Below, in pieces: positions 44,738 through 56,404 of a stretch of 64,000 bases of DNA. A program made the position numbers and the translations under genes. The stretch lies in NCBI GenBank assembly GCA_021464245.1, contig JADCRB010000002.1:4194573-4258572 (forward strand), in the 5' to 3' direction. The notes beneath the pieces were generated by a model. The model saw only the letters and a program-made list of their open reading frames with translations. It was not told where the DNA came from and did no database searches. Numbering within the stretch: the first letter of the stretch is position 1; every line of letters begins with the position of its first letter. This DNA is from Carallia brachiata. Its lineage: Eukaryota > Streptophyta > Magnoliopsida > Malpighiales > Rhizophoraceae.

Positions 44738-46521
44738 TGATGCGAACCACACCTACAACGGTAAAACTCAACACCAATACGTTGTCAAAACACCTTAGAA
44801 AGATAAATTAGATTCAATAAAAAAAAACCAAGACTCATTGTCTATAATGGAGACAAGAACCAAAGTTATGAGTGGAATCAAAACTCGATATTTATAAAAG
44901 TTATGAATTAAGATTATAACAATATGAAAAGGTAGAAATCACATTGAAGAACAATTTGAGATGTAAATGATAAGTCTGATTTATTCATCACAAGACTAAT
45001 TTGATAAGATCACAAAGTTCTCAACAGAATAAAGTATAACAGTTTTTTCCTTCCCAATAATTCTCTAGCAAATTCTACTATTTGTAGGGCTTTAACAAGT
45101 ATTTATAGTCTTTAGAAACCCTAGAATTAGAATAAGCTTCACCTAAAAATTTTCTAAACAAGAATTGAGTTTAACAAGTAAGGTACAGCTCTAATCCTCA
45201 ATTTGTGCAGATTAACTAAAACAAAGGAAACAAAACAAATCTTTTTAAATTAGATTCAGCCAGCCTTAAATAGAATAGTGGCACATATAATTAATCCTAA
45301 ATAACAAAGATTGGACATTAATAAGCAAAATTAACCCATTAGCAATGCGGCAGCCTTATGAAGGTTTAATGATCTTTGCGCAAACAACCCTACATCGTCA
45401 ATCTTGCGTAGGATTGACAATGGGAAGGGTCGGGGGCAGGGATGGCCCCCCCCATTCCCCATACTTGTTTATTACCCTCATCCCTTCCCCGTCTTCGTCT
45501 CCATCGAGTATGAATTTTTAATCCCTATCCCCATCCCTGTTGGGAAACGGGGATTCCTGTCCCCGCTCTATACCCGTCTAAATGAAAATTAAAAAAGTCA
45601 TATATTTTCACTACTCAAATTACTTGATACTCGTGGTCCATGACAAACCAATTGCTTATATTGCACACATCCTTTGACTTAAAAATATAATGAATAAGTG
45701 ATCTACATATTAAAGTTTAAATGCACGAGTTTTATATTAAGAATTAGTAATAAAAATTAAGGTCCTCCAACTTGATGCACAATGTATAGAAGAATAATGA
45801 CACTATTTTTTAAAATGCTATATTGCTCAAGTTTATAACAAGCATTGAAACTATATTACTTAACTTTATATACTGATATAATGACACTATTTTAAAAGAT
45901 GCTGACATAGAAGAATACTTTAGGCAAATTGCATTTAATGTTTCAATTATTGTATAATACTAAAGTTTAAAACTATATTTTATAAAAATATGGATCACAT
46001 AGAAAAAACCTAACAATGAAAAATTCAATAAATGAAAACTATAGAAACTTCATCACATGATTTTAAATTTTTTCCTGTCTATTTTTTATATATAGTGTTA
46101 AATTTCTTGCAATGTTGGGAAGTTTACATTCGTTTATAACTTTTTAAACAATTTATTTTCATATTTTTGGCATGTGTAAACCCATCCCCATCCTCATACC
46201 CGCTAAAAAAAATACTGCGATTCCTGATTCCCACCCCGTTCTCTGGTTAACTGGTTTTGATCTCATACTTGTCGGGACGGATACGAGTAATCCCCGATGG
46301 GTATGAGTAAAATTGTCATTGTTAATCTTGGGCTTAAATTAAGTTAACTAGATCTTATTCTTCTTGTATAAACCCAACCCCTTGTATTTTGGCCCAACTA
46401 GTTTCAAATAGTCCTTGCAAAGATTGACGCATTTTCTTAACTTTAGCTATTGTGATTGGATCATCCTCAATATGTAATGGTTCATGATTGTTTGTACTGT
46501 TACTACCTTGATTCTCATCAT
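44738..46521 (-). repeat. 3' LTR of the element in AKR-4, split by a MITE
   Basis: Matches 47272-48126 in two parts: 44738-45407 and 46324-46521. The MITE at 45408-46323 lies between them. Ends are TGATG and CATCA. Confidence 0.88.
45408..46323. mobile_element. hAT-type MITE nested in the LTR
   Basis: Flanked by AATCTTGC (45400-45407) and AATCTTGG (46324-46331), an 8-bp duplication with one mismatch. Left end GTAGGATTGACAATGGG, right end AAAATTGTCATTGTT, an imperfect inverted repeat around TTGACAATG. Near both ends are GC-rich words built on CCCATCCCC/GGGGATGGG, typical of a plant hAT-derived family. The middle is AT-rich and non-coding. Confidence 0.72.
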
Positions 46522-47271
46522 TTGCTCCCTTCTCAAAAAGATTTGTCCTCAAACTACTATCACTTTTCTTTTTAAGTTGCTAACAACACAGGTAATTGAC
46601 CAAATAATTTTTTTTTTAATACAACCAAAACTTTTTTTTCTTTTTTTAACTTGCTAGAAAATAATAAAGACTGACTTAAATAATTACTGTGACACACAAA
46701 AAGGGTTTAGAATATGTGGACTAGAGTTTTTTCTCTTTTCCCTAATTACGACAAATTTTGAGTGTTGACTTCAAACGCATTTTTGACTAAAATACTAATT
46801 GAATTGGTTTTTGGTCAAAACATAAAAGTTGTAGCTCTACATGTTAGTTTTCAAACTCAATTTGAATCACTCAATTTGGAGCTATTTAGAAGAAGTTATA
46901 ATGAAAATACCGAGCAGACATCAAATTTGGCGAATAGAACACGTAGAAACCCACAGACTCAAGTTTTTCTCCTTTTTTTTTTTTTTTTTAAATTTCCGAA
47001 AAAGAACACACAAACTAGGAACAAAGAACACATTATGGTTTTTTTTTTTTTTTTTGGATTTTCGGGTATAAAACACAAACAATGAATCAACGACACAAAT
47101 AAATTAAAGATACGTAACTGATGCGATGATGACACAAAGAACACGACACAAAAGAAACAAAGACAAATAAACACATATATAGGGTTAGGAAACAACGCAA
47201 ACATAAGAACAACAATCAAAACAAACTTTGGATACGCAAACCTGACATAAAACGTAAGCTTTGATACCAAC

Positions 47272-48126
47272 TGATGAGAACCACACCTAGAACGGTGAAA
47301 CCCAATACCAACACATTGTTAACACACTCCAAAAAGCTAAATCAGATTTGATAAAAGAGAGTCGAAATTCGTTGTTTATAGTGAAGACATGAACTAAGCT
47401 TATAAGCATAATCAAGACCTAATTTCTATAAGAGACATGAACCAAAGTTATAACAAGATGAAAGGTAAAAATCACATTCAAGAACAATTTAAAATATGAA
47501 TGATAAGTCAAATTTATTCACCACAAGATTAATATGATAAGATCAAAAAAATTTTAAAAGAACAAAGTAGGATAATTTATTCCTTCTCAGTAACTCCCTA
47601 ACAAATTCTGCTACTTCTAAAGTTTTAATAAGTATTTATAACCTTTAGAAACCCTAAAATCAAAATAGGATGCACCTAAAAAACTTTATAAACAAGGATT
47701 AAGTCTAAAAAGGAAGGTACAACTCTAATCCTTAATTTGTGCAGATTGACTAAATTAAAAGAAATAAAACAAATCTTCTTAATTAAGTTCAGTCAGTCTT
47801 AAATAGAATGATGAAACATATAATAAACCTTAAATAACAAAGATTAGATGTTAGTAAGCAAAGTTAACCCATTAACAACACAACCTTCTTAACGTTTAAT
47901 AATTTTTGTGCAAATAGCCTTGTATCATCAATTTTAGACTTAAAATAGGTTAACTAGGTCTTGTTTTTCTTATATAAACTGAACCTTTTGTGTCTTGGCC
48001 CAACTAACTTCAAACAGCCCTTACAAAACTTAACACATCTTTTTAGCTTCAGCTCTTATGATTGGACTACCCTTAATGTGTAACGGATCATAATTGTTTG
48101 TATTGTTGTTGCGTTGATTCCCATCA
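47272..48126 (-). repeat. 5' LTR of the element in AKR-4
   Basis: 855 bp, TGATGAGAACCACACC to TTGATTCCCATCA, direct repeat of the left LTR and uninterrupted. Confidence 0.9.
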
Positions 48127-49179
48127 GGGTTCATCTCCACCTTGTCAAAATAAGACATAGGAGTAATCAAAACCAAAAAAACCCATGAATTATATGATAC
48201 AGAAGATGTTCAAGCTTAATTTTCCATGAATATCAGTGATTGCAAGCGTGGGACAAACGATGTCGCTATTTTTGGGTTCATTGATGCTATGTTTTGATTC
48301 GTGGATGTTATATATGATTGAAAATTTAACTTCTCTGGCATTGTCACTTTTTTTATTTTAATTTTGTTAATGGTTTTCTGACTAAAATTCAAATTTGAAA
48401 TTTAATTTTAATCCTACAGATAAAACATATGACATTGAGTCAAAACTCATTAATTGGAAGCAATGAAAATTACTCACTTGGTTGACAGCCAGCGGGATTC
48501 TTGCAGTTGCAAGTAAACTTTCAATTTTCTTGCAGGTGAAGTTGCCAACTCCTAATAATTTCGTGAGGCCAAGCTACTGGCATTCCTCCATGGCCTTCCA
48601 AATGGTCTCAAAGTCCATTTTTAGAATGTCATTTTTTCCAAACGGTAATTGGGAGCCCGGCTTCATGCAGGCCGGAAAATGTATCAGATATAGGTCATCG
48701 TATTCCAATCCAAGGTTCCTGAAACAATTAAAGCAAAGAATTCAATGCATCTTTTGTTTCCGAGTACACTGGAAAAAGCAAAAAAAAAAAACAAAAGAAA
48801 CAGATAGAGAAAAAGAAGGAAAAATAATTGTTACAGTGAGACGTAGTACTACTTGAGAGTGTTTTGGAGGGCGGGGAAGACAAGGTGGCGGTGAGCATCG
48901 GCGCAATAAAGCTTTGAGGTGATGAAAAGCTCGTCGCGGGAATGGATCAGACCACGTTGCAAGGTCTCGGCAATGGCTTCGCCAAGAGGCTGCTCCGACT
49001 GGTATAATGCAGCCGTGTCGAAGTGCCTGTAGCCAAATTTTTATTCCTTGGAGGACAGATTGTTTCACTGCTTCATTTCTGGAACCGAATGGGAAGTCAG
49101 CTGTGCCAAAGCCTATTAGAGGAACGGTTTTCCCAGTTGAGCCCAAAGGGGCTTCCGGAATCTTAATCATCTTTGCCAT

Positions 49180-51889
49180 TTTCTTCTGGATGTTGCTAAT
49201 TCTAATTACAAATGATTGGGGTCTATGAGTGGCATCCAAGGTTACATTGCCTATACTCATCATTAAATTAATGGAAAAAGTTACAGGCCTAATAAACAGT
49301 AGTCTGACAAAGTGTAGAAAAAATAATAATTATTGTATTTTTAATAACAACATTTATATTTTTAATAACAAAATTTTATTATTGAATTTTTTATTATTTA
49401 AAATATTTATTTTGTTATTAAAAGTTATTGAATAATTACTTCTAAAATAATTTATTGGACTGTTTTCTCAGAGAGCAAAACCGTTCTCTAAATTAAATTG
49501 GGCCTGCACATTTTTTCGCTGAGCTGGTTCTCATTAGCGTACGGACAAATAACTTTGTTAAGGATAGCAAGGCACTAGGCCTATACTCATTATTAAATTG
49601 GGCCTGCAATTTTTTTTTTTTATTATCCTTTCTAGTTTCGGTTCTTGTGAATGCCAAACTGCCAGTCCTCCCACGATTAGGGCTTTTAAGCTAGCTGGGT
49701 CACACGATGACATTTTTCTTGTCAAAAGATGGAAGGCAGGTATTGCCCAAAAAAAAAAAAAAACGAAAAAGAAAAATAAGACGGAAAGTTGGTGTCATCT
49801 AATTATCTGATAAACAAGATTATATTAAGTTCTCTCACTACTTCATCCATCGAGGGGAGGTGAAATTAGTGACATTGGTTGTCCCGATTTTTTACCCTAC
49901 CAATCCACAGTGTTGATTGGAACTTTTAATCGATAATAATCTACTTATTTTACAAGCATATGTTTGATTTTTGTGCCACCCCTCGTCACTCCTGAGACGC
50001 CGTGCAGATAATCAGGTAGATTAACATGTATTTTAACTTGACTTTATGTTGCCCTTGCATTCAAAACCTCTTGAATTTGATTATACAAATACGTTTAGTG
50101 AGATAAGTAATTAATTTAATAATATTAAATAATTTATTTATTTTTAATTATTTCAAATATAATACATTTATTACTATCTAATAATTTAAATTATTATATA
50201 TTTATTGTATTCTTATCTACACGTGTTCATAAAATAGTTTCGAAGCCTCCAACATAGTTCTTATTTGTCTCTTTGTTTATCTTTTATTTTATTTTTTTTT
50301 TGGAGCAAATCTATTTCTTTATCTAGTCGAGGGAGTCAGTCGGAATAATACATTCATATATATGCCATCTAATCCAACACTAGACCCCCAGCTTTTTGTT
50401 GTGTACTGATCGTTCGAATTGATGCCATCATTACCATTAGAATTGGACAAAACCGGTCGGTCTGACTAATTTAATTAAAAGTTTAGTTTGATTTATATTA
50501 ATTTTTAATAAGAACTTGGATGAGTTAAAATTGGTAAAAATTAAATCAGTTGGATTACTTTAAACTAAATCAAAAATTTCTAAATTATAATTTGATTTCA
50601 AAATTTATTTAAATTATAATTTAAATTTTAAATTTAATTAAAAATTTTAATTTAGTATTAAATTCGATCAAAACTTTCAATTTAATTTTTAAAATTAAAA
50701 AATTAATATTTAATCATTATATATATTATTATTATTTAATTATATATAATATATATATATTATATATATATATATATATTAAATTTTAGTTCAAATACCG
50801 ATTCAATAGGTTGAATCGGTTAAATCTTAAATTACTAATATTTTTTATTTAATAATTGGTTCAGTTCTGACAACCTTAGATACTATTGTCGTTTTCGTTA
50901 AAAAAAAAAACAGACCCTCAGCATTTTGATTACAACTTTCGAAACAAAAAAAAAAAGAAAAAAAAATAGACTATGGATATTTGCAAGACGTACTCCACCA
51001 AATTTGTAGAAACATCAGTGCTTCAATTAACACTTTATGAAATTAGTACAAGAACCATTCCCTTATAAATGCCTTACGGGCTACAATTTCCTGCCCAATT
51101 GACTTTATCACTCGCAGTAATAGTATGCTTAATGATTCGGGATCTTCTTTTGCATTGTCTGCGTTCAAGTCCCCATGTTATTGATCTAGCTTCTAATAAA
51201 GAGGATTTTGTTAAGACGTAATTAAATTGGTCCTGCAAAAATCAACGAATTTGTAATTTGCTAACACTGAAGCAAGGCATGCAAAAGGCTCACTCGAGCC
51301 AATAGTACTCTCTGGTTGTGGATTTATTTTATAAGAGATGGTTAAATGACGATAACAACAGGTAATCATTAATTTCAGTCTGCAGGTATGATAACTAACA
51401 TATCTAAAATGCACCATTTTGCATCCTAAAAAAAGTTAGTAATGACATTACATTTGTTTGATATTAGTACATTTGGGTAATTTACATAATTCATTAACCA
51501 ACCTATCAGTTGTTTTCATTTCAATTACTCAACTTTAATTTTTACAGTCAAATCATTCGGCTCCAATTTATGTCAATTTAATCACTTTACTCTAGTGGAT
51601 AAAAAATTATAAGACTCACCCGATAAAGATTATATTTTTATGCAAATTAAATCTATTACACTTACAACTTTTAAGATGATCGTATGCCGAAATGGTTTTT
51701 TTTTTTTGGGTCTAGTTGGAGTGAAGAGGGAGGGCTTCATTATCAATAAGTTCTGAAGTTCAAAAGCTAGATATTACCCTAAGTTTTATACGTCATTTAG
51801 GATTCATTTCAAATTACACCAAGCTACCGTAATGACAATGATTTGAAAAAAAAATTTGTTTTTCTACATTTTTTATTTTTAGAATTTTG
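49180..51889. repeat. Upstream flank of AKR-4 (block II copy), non-coding
   Basis: After the AKR-4 start the sequence keeps landmarks of the other blocks: GGCATCCAAGGTTACAT (49229), GGGCTTTTAAGCTAGCTG (also near 58290), GAGACGCCGTG (49992), CCTCAGCATTTTGATTAC (50918) and TACATTTGGGTAATTTAC (51470). The LINE seen upstream of AKR-1, -2 and -3 is absent. An AT microsatellite lies near 50740-50780. No gene is visible. Confidence 0.6.
50448..50885. mobile_element. Possible hAT-like MITE in block II
   Basis: Begins GAATTGGACAAAACCGGTC and ends TTGGTTCAGTTCTGACAACCTTAG, which are roughly inverse (AATTGGACAA against TTCTGACAA read in complement) and resemble known plant hAT ends. The interior is AT-rich. 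The matching flank in block I near 32600 has no such segment. Target duplication not resolved. Confidence 0.4.
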
Positions 51890-54667
51890 CACCGTGACTT
51901 TGGGATCGATACCAGGCATGTCAGTCGGGACCCATGTGAAGACCTGGATGTGAGATCACAAGAAAGAGATTATGTTGTCTTTGACCTTTCTTTCTAATCT
52001 TTCCCAATCTATACGGTTTTTATGGGATCGTTCGATGCCGGATAGATAGGAACAAACTCTTCGACCAGCACACCTTGATCGTCTCGTTCGTCAAGTCAGT
52101 AATCGAGACTAGCCACATCAATAATTGGTTGCTTCTCTCAGCTTTTAATCCATCTGACTTGGAGTTTCCAAGTTCACTTCTGGGATCCCTTGACTTCTCC
52201 AATTCCCCTAAAAGTGGGGAATTTTAGCTTCAAGTGTTTTATAGATACCACAACATTAAAAACTCGTAGCCCTCGAGTGTCCAAGTGTCATATTATAGAA
52301 AAAGGGGAGGTCACAACGAGCTAGAGCTTGGCCGAGCTCATAGTGGGAGCTATCCCTAACACCACTTGGAGTCCAATATAACCTCGAGGACGCACAACTT
52401 CATTGATGAATCCATGGAGAGGCAAGTTGGCTGCTCGAAGGTCATTTGTTTCATCTTCATTTGTTCGAAGGCTTTTGCATAAAGGATGTCCACCGAGCTT
52501 CCCGTATGCACTATCACCCTCTTGACATAAAACCTATCAAAGAGATATAAGGAGCAAGTCGTCATGAGGGTATTCAATGTCTTGAGAGTCATCGTTAGTG
52601 AATATGATCGGATAATCATCATCACTTTCCCTGTATCTCTTTTGTTGGATATCAAGCACTCATTGTTGAGGAGAAGTAGGGGCCCCTTGTGCATAGCTCA
52701 GGGGTCCACCTAGGATAACATGAATAGTGCCTGTAGGAAGGGTTTTCTCTGGCAGTGGAGGCATTCATTCTTTATTACGACCTCTACATTGGCAGCGGCC
52801 TTGAGGTTTGCCCTGATCACGCCCTGATTCTTTCCCTCTCATCGGGCATTGATCTGACTGCTGCCACGGAGAGTCTTGGATGTATTCTTATAAGTAGTCT
52901 TGTCTGATTAGTCTCTTTACCTCATGGCAAAGGCTAATGCATTCATTGGTATTGTGGTCACGATCGCAAGGAAATTGGCAATACTTGTCCATGTTCTTTC
53001 GATTTGATTTGCCTTTAATTTTGGATGAGGCAAGTACTAGATTCTTATCCTAAACTTCTAACTGCACTTCGAAAATAGGCACGTCAAGGTGGCATAATTG
53101 GAGCACCTTATCTTTTCTGGGCTGTCTTCCCTCAATACAAGACGCCTCCTAGAGGGAATTGAGCTCTTGGAAGAATTGTTACCCTTCTTTCCCCATCGTT
53201 TCTTAGGTCGTTTATAATTCTCTTACATCGAACGCTCTTCGGTGATCTAGGACCTCAGCTCATCCGAGCTCAATTAGCTTATTCAGCGTTGATGAATCTC
53301 TCAGCTTGGGTTATGAGCTCGTCGATGTCTTTTGGGGAATTCTTAGCCAAAGACCATGAAAACTCCGATGGCTGCAAGATTCTAATGAATATGGTGGCCG
53401 ATGTTTCAAAGGTCAAGTCCTCAATGTCTACCATTTATGCGTTAAACCAAGTCATATACTCTCACAAGGACTCATCCTCCCTCTGCTGGAGTGGCATCAA
53501 GGCGGTGGAATTCTTCTTCTACCGCTTTACTAGCAATGAAACTAGTGATAAATTGCTCACCAAGTTACACAAGACTTTTTAATAGAGTAAAAGGAGAAAA
53601 AAGTACCATCGCTAAGTGGGTCTTTTGAGAGTTGTCAAAAAGGCTTAACATGTCGTGGTGTTGGAAGCAGCTTACATTGATACGTGTGTCTTGAATCGGC
53701 CCCAATGTTCAACTGGTCCTATTGCCCATTGAACTTATCCAGCACTGCTGCCTCCTAAATCTCTTTGGAGATAGGCAACTCTAGGTTTTGATGGAATCCT
53801 TTCTATAGAGTTTGCTTTGACCCTTATAGTGTTGCAATTGGAGCCTGCATGCCCTTTGATTGCTGTGAAACTTGGTCTCCTGGAGTCAAATTATCCCCCT
53901 TCCCCAATGTGACTACTCGACCATCCGCAGATTCTGTTTCATTCGAAACAGACGTGGCAAAAGTTTTTGTGGTGGGCTATTGATGCTCAGGCGCATACGA
54001 GGGGTCAGACGAGGAGTCGCTGCCCTAAGTTGGACGGGATGCATGTCGCTTCCTTTCCTGGTGTCCTGACAGCTGAGCGTCGCATCTCTACTTACATACA
54101 TGGTTTTCAACTCTTGTCCTTCCTCTTGCAAGGTATGCTCATTGATTCTGGACATTGCCCTCCTAATGCTGCGGGGCATGGGTTTGATCTCCTTCTTCTG
54201 TCACAACAGCGTCTTGCTACGTTGAGTTTTTCGTGGCTTTTGGGTTGTGATCCCCGAAGGCCGAAGTTGCTTGGGACGCAAGGAAGACATTTAATGTTGC
54301 ATGGATGGCCTTCATGCGACTCTCTAAGTTGTCAAATCTCTCCATTGGGGCATTCCCTGAGATGTAACTTGTCGACGCTCCCTCATTTACCTGGATCCCT
54401 GCCTAATGAGTGGCAAAGGCCTAGGAAAAAGAGAGATTAATTTTGTTGACCTTGGTCACCAGGCGAGGGATCTGGAATGGTTGCATGTCACTGATTTGGT
54501 GAAAAAGAGAAGAGTGATAATGTAATTGGGTCCATAGGAATGCCATTGAGGCTTTTTCATTAGGAAAAAGAATTAATCTTCTGGTTAGAAACAACTTATC
54601 AACAAAAAAAGAAGAGAAAGAAAATGGCAAAGCCACACGGATTCTCATTCCCACAGACAACGCCAAT
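51890..54667 (-). pseudogene. Second gypsy fragment: gag, protease and start of the pol linker
   Basis: Minus strand, below the LTR at 54668: gag with ELITQAERFINAE near 53310, then a protease region at 52694-52356 with RVIVHTGSSVDILYAKAFEQ. The D of the usual DTGSS core is H, so catalysis is lost. YNMTLGHSRA, then VSIKHLKLKFP follow near 52290-52215, and one copy of the linker near 51960-51890 (PTDMPGIDPKVTV). The element breaks off at about 51890; reverse transcriptase, integrase and second LTR are absent. It is the same family as the split element at 1-14513. Confidence 0.82.
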
Positions 54668-55274
54668 TGATGGTTGTTTCTATCCGTAAGCCCAAGTGCC
54701 GTAGCGCCTCGCGTATGAACTTGCAAAACAATGAGACTTGGGTCGGGGAATGCCCCGACGTTAGCACTCTAACGCTCAAGTTAGTAAGGGGTCTTGAGGA
54801 AACGAAGGAGGCCCATTGAATCCCTCATGGTTAGCCTGTGATGTGGAGGATCTTGAGGTGGGTGCTCTATCAGTGTGCAGTGATGCTTATGAGGATGTGT
54901 ATGTCTGTGATATGAAGAGCAGAGATGTTGCCTGATGGGTTAAGAAAGTTGGAGTTGGATAGGTTGGTGTCCAGAGTCCTCCCAGGGAAAGAGGCCTTTG
55001 GGGTTTTATACATGCCCGTCTGTTGGCAGTAGTTTGATATTTAAAAAGACCAAAGCTCCACGCATGATAGATGTGGCAGGTGTCTGTCAGTGGGAAGCTC
55101 AGGGGATTGGTTGCTAGGGTATGGACCACGAACTCCCTAACTAACTCTCGTGGGCGAGCTTCCAGCCCCGAAGGAGCGGTCAACTAGTCCCTACAAGCTA
55201 TTAGCAGGCCTTTGTTGGACTGCCCAACAAGCCCTAGGCATAAGGCCTAAGGTTGTGGTGGGCTGTGTCCATCA
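54668..55274 (-). repeat. 5' LTR of the second gypsy fragment
   Basis: On the minus strand TGATGGACACAG at 55274 to AACCATCA at 54668, 607 bp with short inverted ends TGATGG/CCATCA. It is followed by ATTGGCGTTGTCTGTGGGAA, the typical plant gypsy primer-site context. Confidence 0.8.
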
Positions 55275-56374
55275 AACTTGATTCAAAATTTGCAAATATT
55301 TGGGATCAGTTGACCTATGCTTATTGGACAGAGAACATGTGAAAACAAAAGAAAAGTAGAAAAGTTATAGAAAATTTGGGTCAATCAACCAGATTAATCA
55401 ACCAAATGTCAAGAAGGTTTTGAAGCTATAGAGTGAAAAAAGTTCATGAAAATTTTGGTCGGTCGATAGGATAGTACCTGTGGTCAACCAATGTAACAGA
55501 AATATTGAAAATGTAGAAAATTGGAAAAGTTATAGAAATTTTGGACTAGTCAACTGGTTCACATGCTGTAGTCAATTGATACTTCAAAAGAAACAATTTT
55601 TTATTTTCAAATCGTTTCTCTTTATGGAAGGAGGTCAATGTCGTATGGCTAGTACAGCCATAGACGTCTATAAGAGAGTTTGTAAACTCTTTTATTAGCC
55701 ACCTTAGACACTTTGTAAAAGTGAGTTGTGCCAAAAAAAAAAAAAAGATCAAATAGACTAAGTGATCAAAAGTGAAAATCAAAGAGCAAGAGCACTCTAA
55801 AGTAAAATAGCAGAGGTCTGTAGAAGAGCAAAATTCTTTAGTGACAAGAGTTAAAGCCTTAGAATGCGTTTGGTACATGGTATAAAATTAGATAATATAT
55901 GATAGACTAGCCTTATATCACATAAAATACAATAGAATAAAACTAATCTATGATATATTATTTTATTTTATACTGTATACCAAATGCACCCTTAGTCTCA
56001 AATTGTTGTGAAGGAGCAATGTGTTCTTGAGTAAAGATTTTGCAGAAGTTTGGTCGTTTAAGATCAAGAGACCAAGTGCGAAAGGTTATGGTTACCTTGA
56101 AAAAGAAGACGAGATTAGTGGATTGAATTATCATTGGAAGAACTTTGAGTAGTGGATGTAGGTTTTCAGTTTGAGTCGAATTACTATGAATTCCTGTGCA
56201 CTCTCTTCTTCCTTATTCCTTCTTTATTTGCCAGTGACTATATCTATTCATATTGCTTGCTTTATATTTGTATATTGTTTAGTTTGTGTTTCGAATTGAG
56301 TTTAATTGAGCGTTGAGTGAGCAAGCTGATTTGACGCAATTCATCCTTGTCTTAGGTTGCTTTCAGGACCAACA
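55275..56374 (+). repeat. LTR-like sequence in AKR-5 intron 3
   Basis: The fullest copy of the repeat also found at 17580-18715 and 43990-44536. It ends GGTTGCTTTCAGGACCAACA, a CA end. Exon 4 of AKR-5 would lie beyond it but is not found; a gypsy LTR starts instead at 55274. Confidence 0.55.
55862..55991. mobile_element. Tourist-like (PIF/Harbinger) MITE
   Basis: 130 bp with inverted ends GAATGCGTTTGGTACATGG and (complement) GGGTGCATTTGGTATACAG, flanked by TTA on both sides (55859-55861, 55992-55994). The corresponding part of AKR-1 intron 3 (near 18525) and AKR-4 intron 3 (near 44150) lacks it. Confidence 0.8.
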
Positions 56375-56404
56375 AAATACTGAAATTACAACCTTTGAAA
56401 TTAC

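Larger units (their letters stand above)
44738..48126 (-). mobile_element. Non-autonomous LTR retrotransposon inside AKR-4 exon 3
   Basis: Starts TGATGCGAACCACACC at 44738 and ends GATTCCCATCA at 48126, with the 5-bp duplication GGGTT on both sides (44733-44737 and 48127-48131). Left LTR 44738-46521 (including a nested MITE), right LTR 47272-48126. Next to the right LTR, TTTGATACCAACTGATG is the complement of a TGGTATCAAAGC primer site, so the element lies on the minus strand. Next to the left LTR the minus strand shows a purine tract (GAGAAGGGAGCAAA). The only coding trace spans that edge: RTNLFEKGANDENQ, like the end of a gypsy polyprotein. The internal region is only about 750 bp, so it depends on other elements. 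Confidence 0.9.
44567..49179 (-). pseudogene. AKR-4: aldo-keto reductase copy, exon 3 split by an LTR element, two further lesions
   Basis: Minus strand. Exon 1 49179-48853 begins [20 protein letters not shown]; one extra A near 49036 (CCAAATTT for CCAATTT) shifts the frame just before the D54/Y59 pair. Exon 2 48718-48478 keeps DLYLIHFPA and the full 241-base length, but has TAG where AKR-1 has GAG in EECQELGL (near 48573). Exon 3 runs 48142-48127 and continues at 44737-44567 after an insertion of 3.4 kb (44738-48126) with GGGTT duplicated. Its coding part reads [19 protein letters not shown]. Exon 4 is not found downstream. Splice junctions otherwise match AKR-1. Exon 2 retains the two bases that AKR-1 has lost, so the two copies decayed separately. 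Confidence 0.88.

Noticed and set aside
46959..47270. Minus-strand frame rich in Phe, Val and Lys inside the LTR element
   Set aside because: It is driven by T- and A-runs at 46971-46990 and 47038-47056. It has no family motif.
48482..48856. Plus-strand open frame of 124 codons
   Set aside because: It is the complement of AKR-4 exon 2 and the following intron.
53967..54440. Plus-strand open frame of 157 codons
   Set aside because: It lies opposite the gypsy gag region. Minus-strand gag motifs, the LTR and the primer site fix the true orientation.
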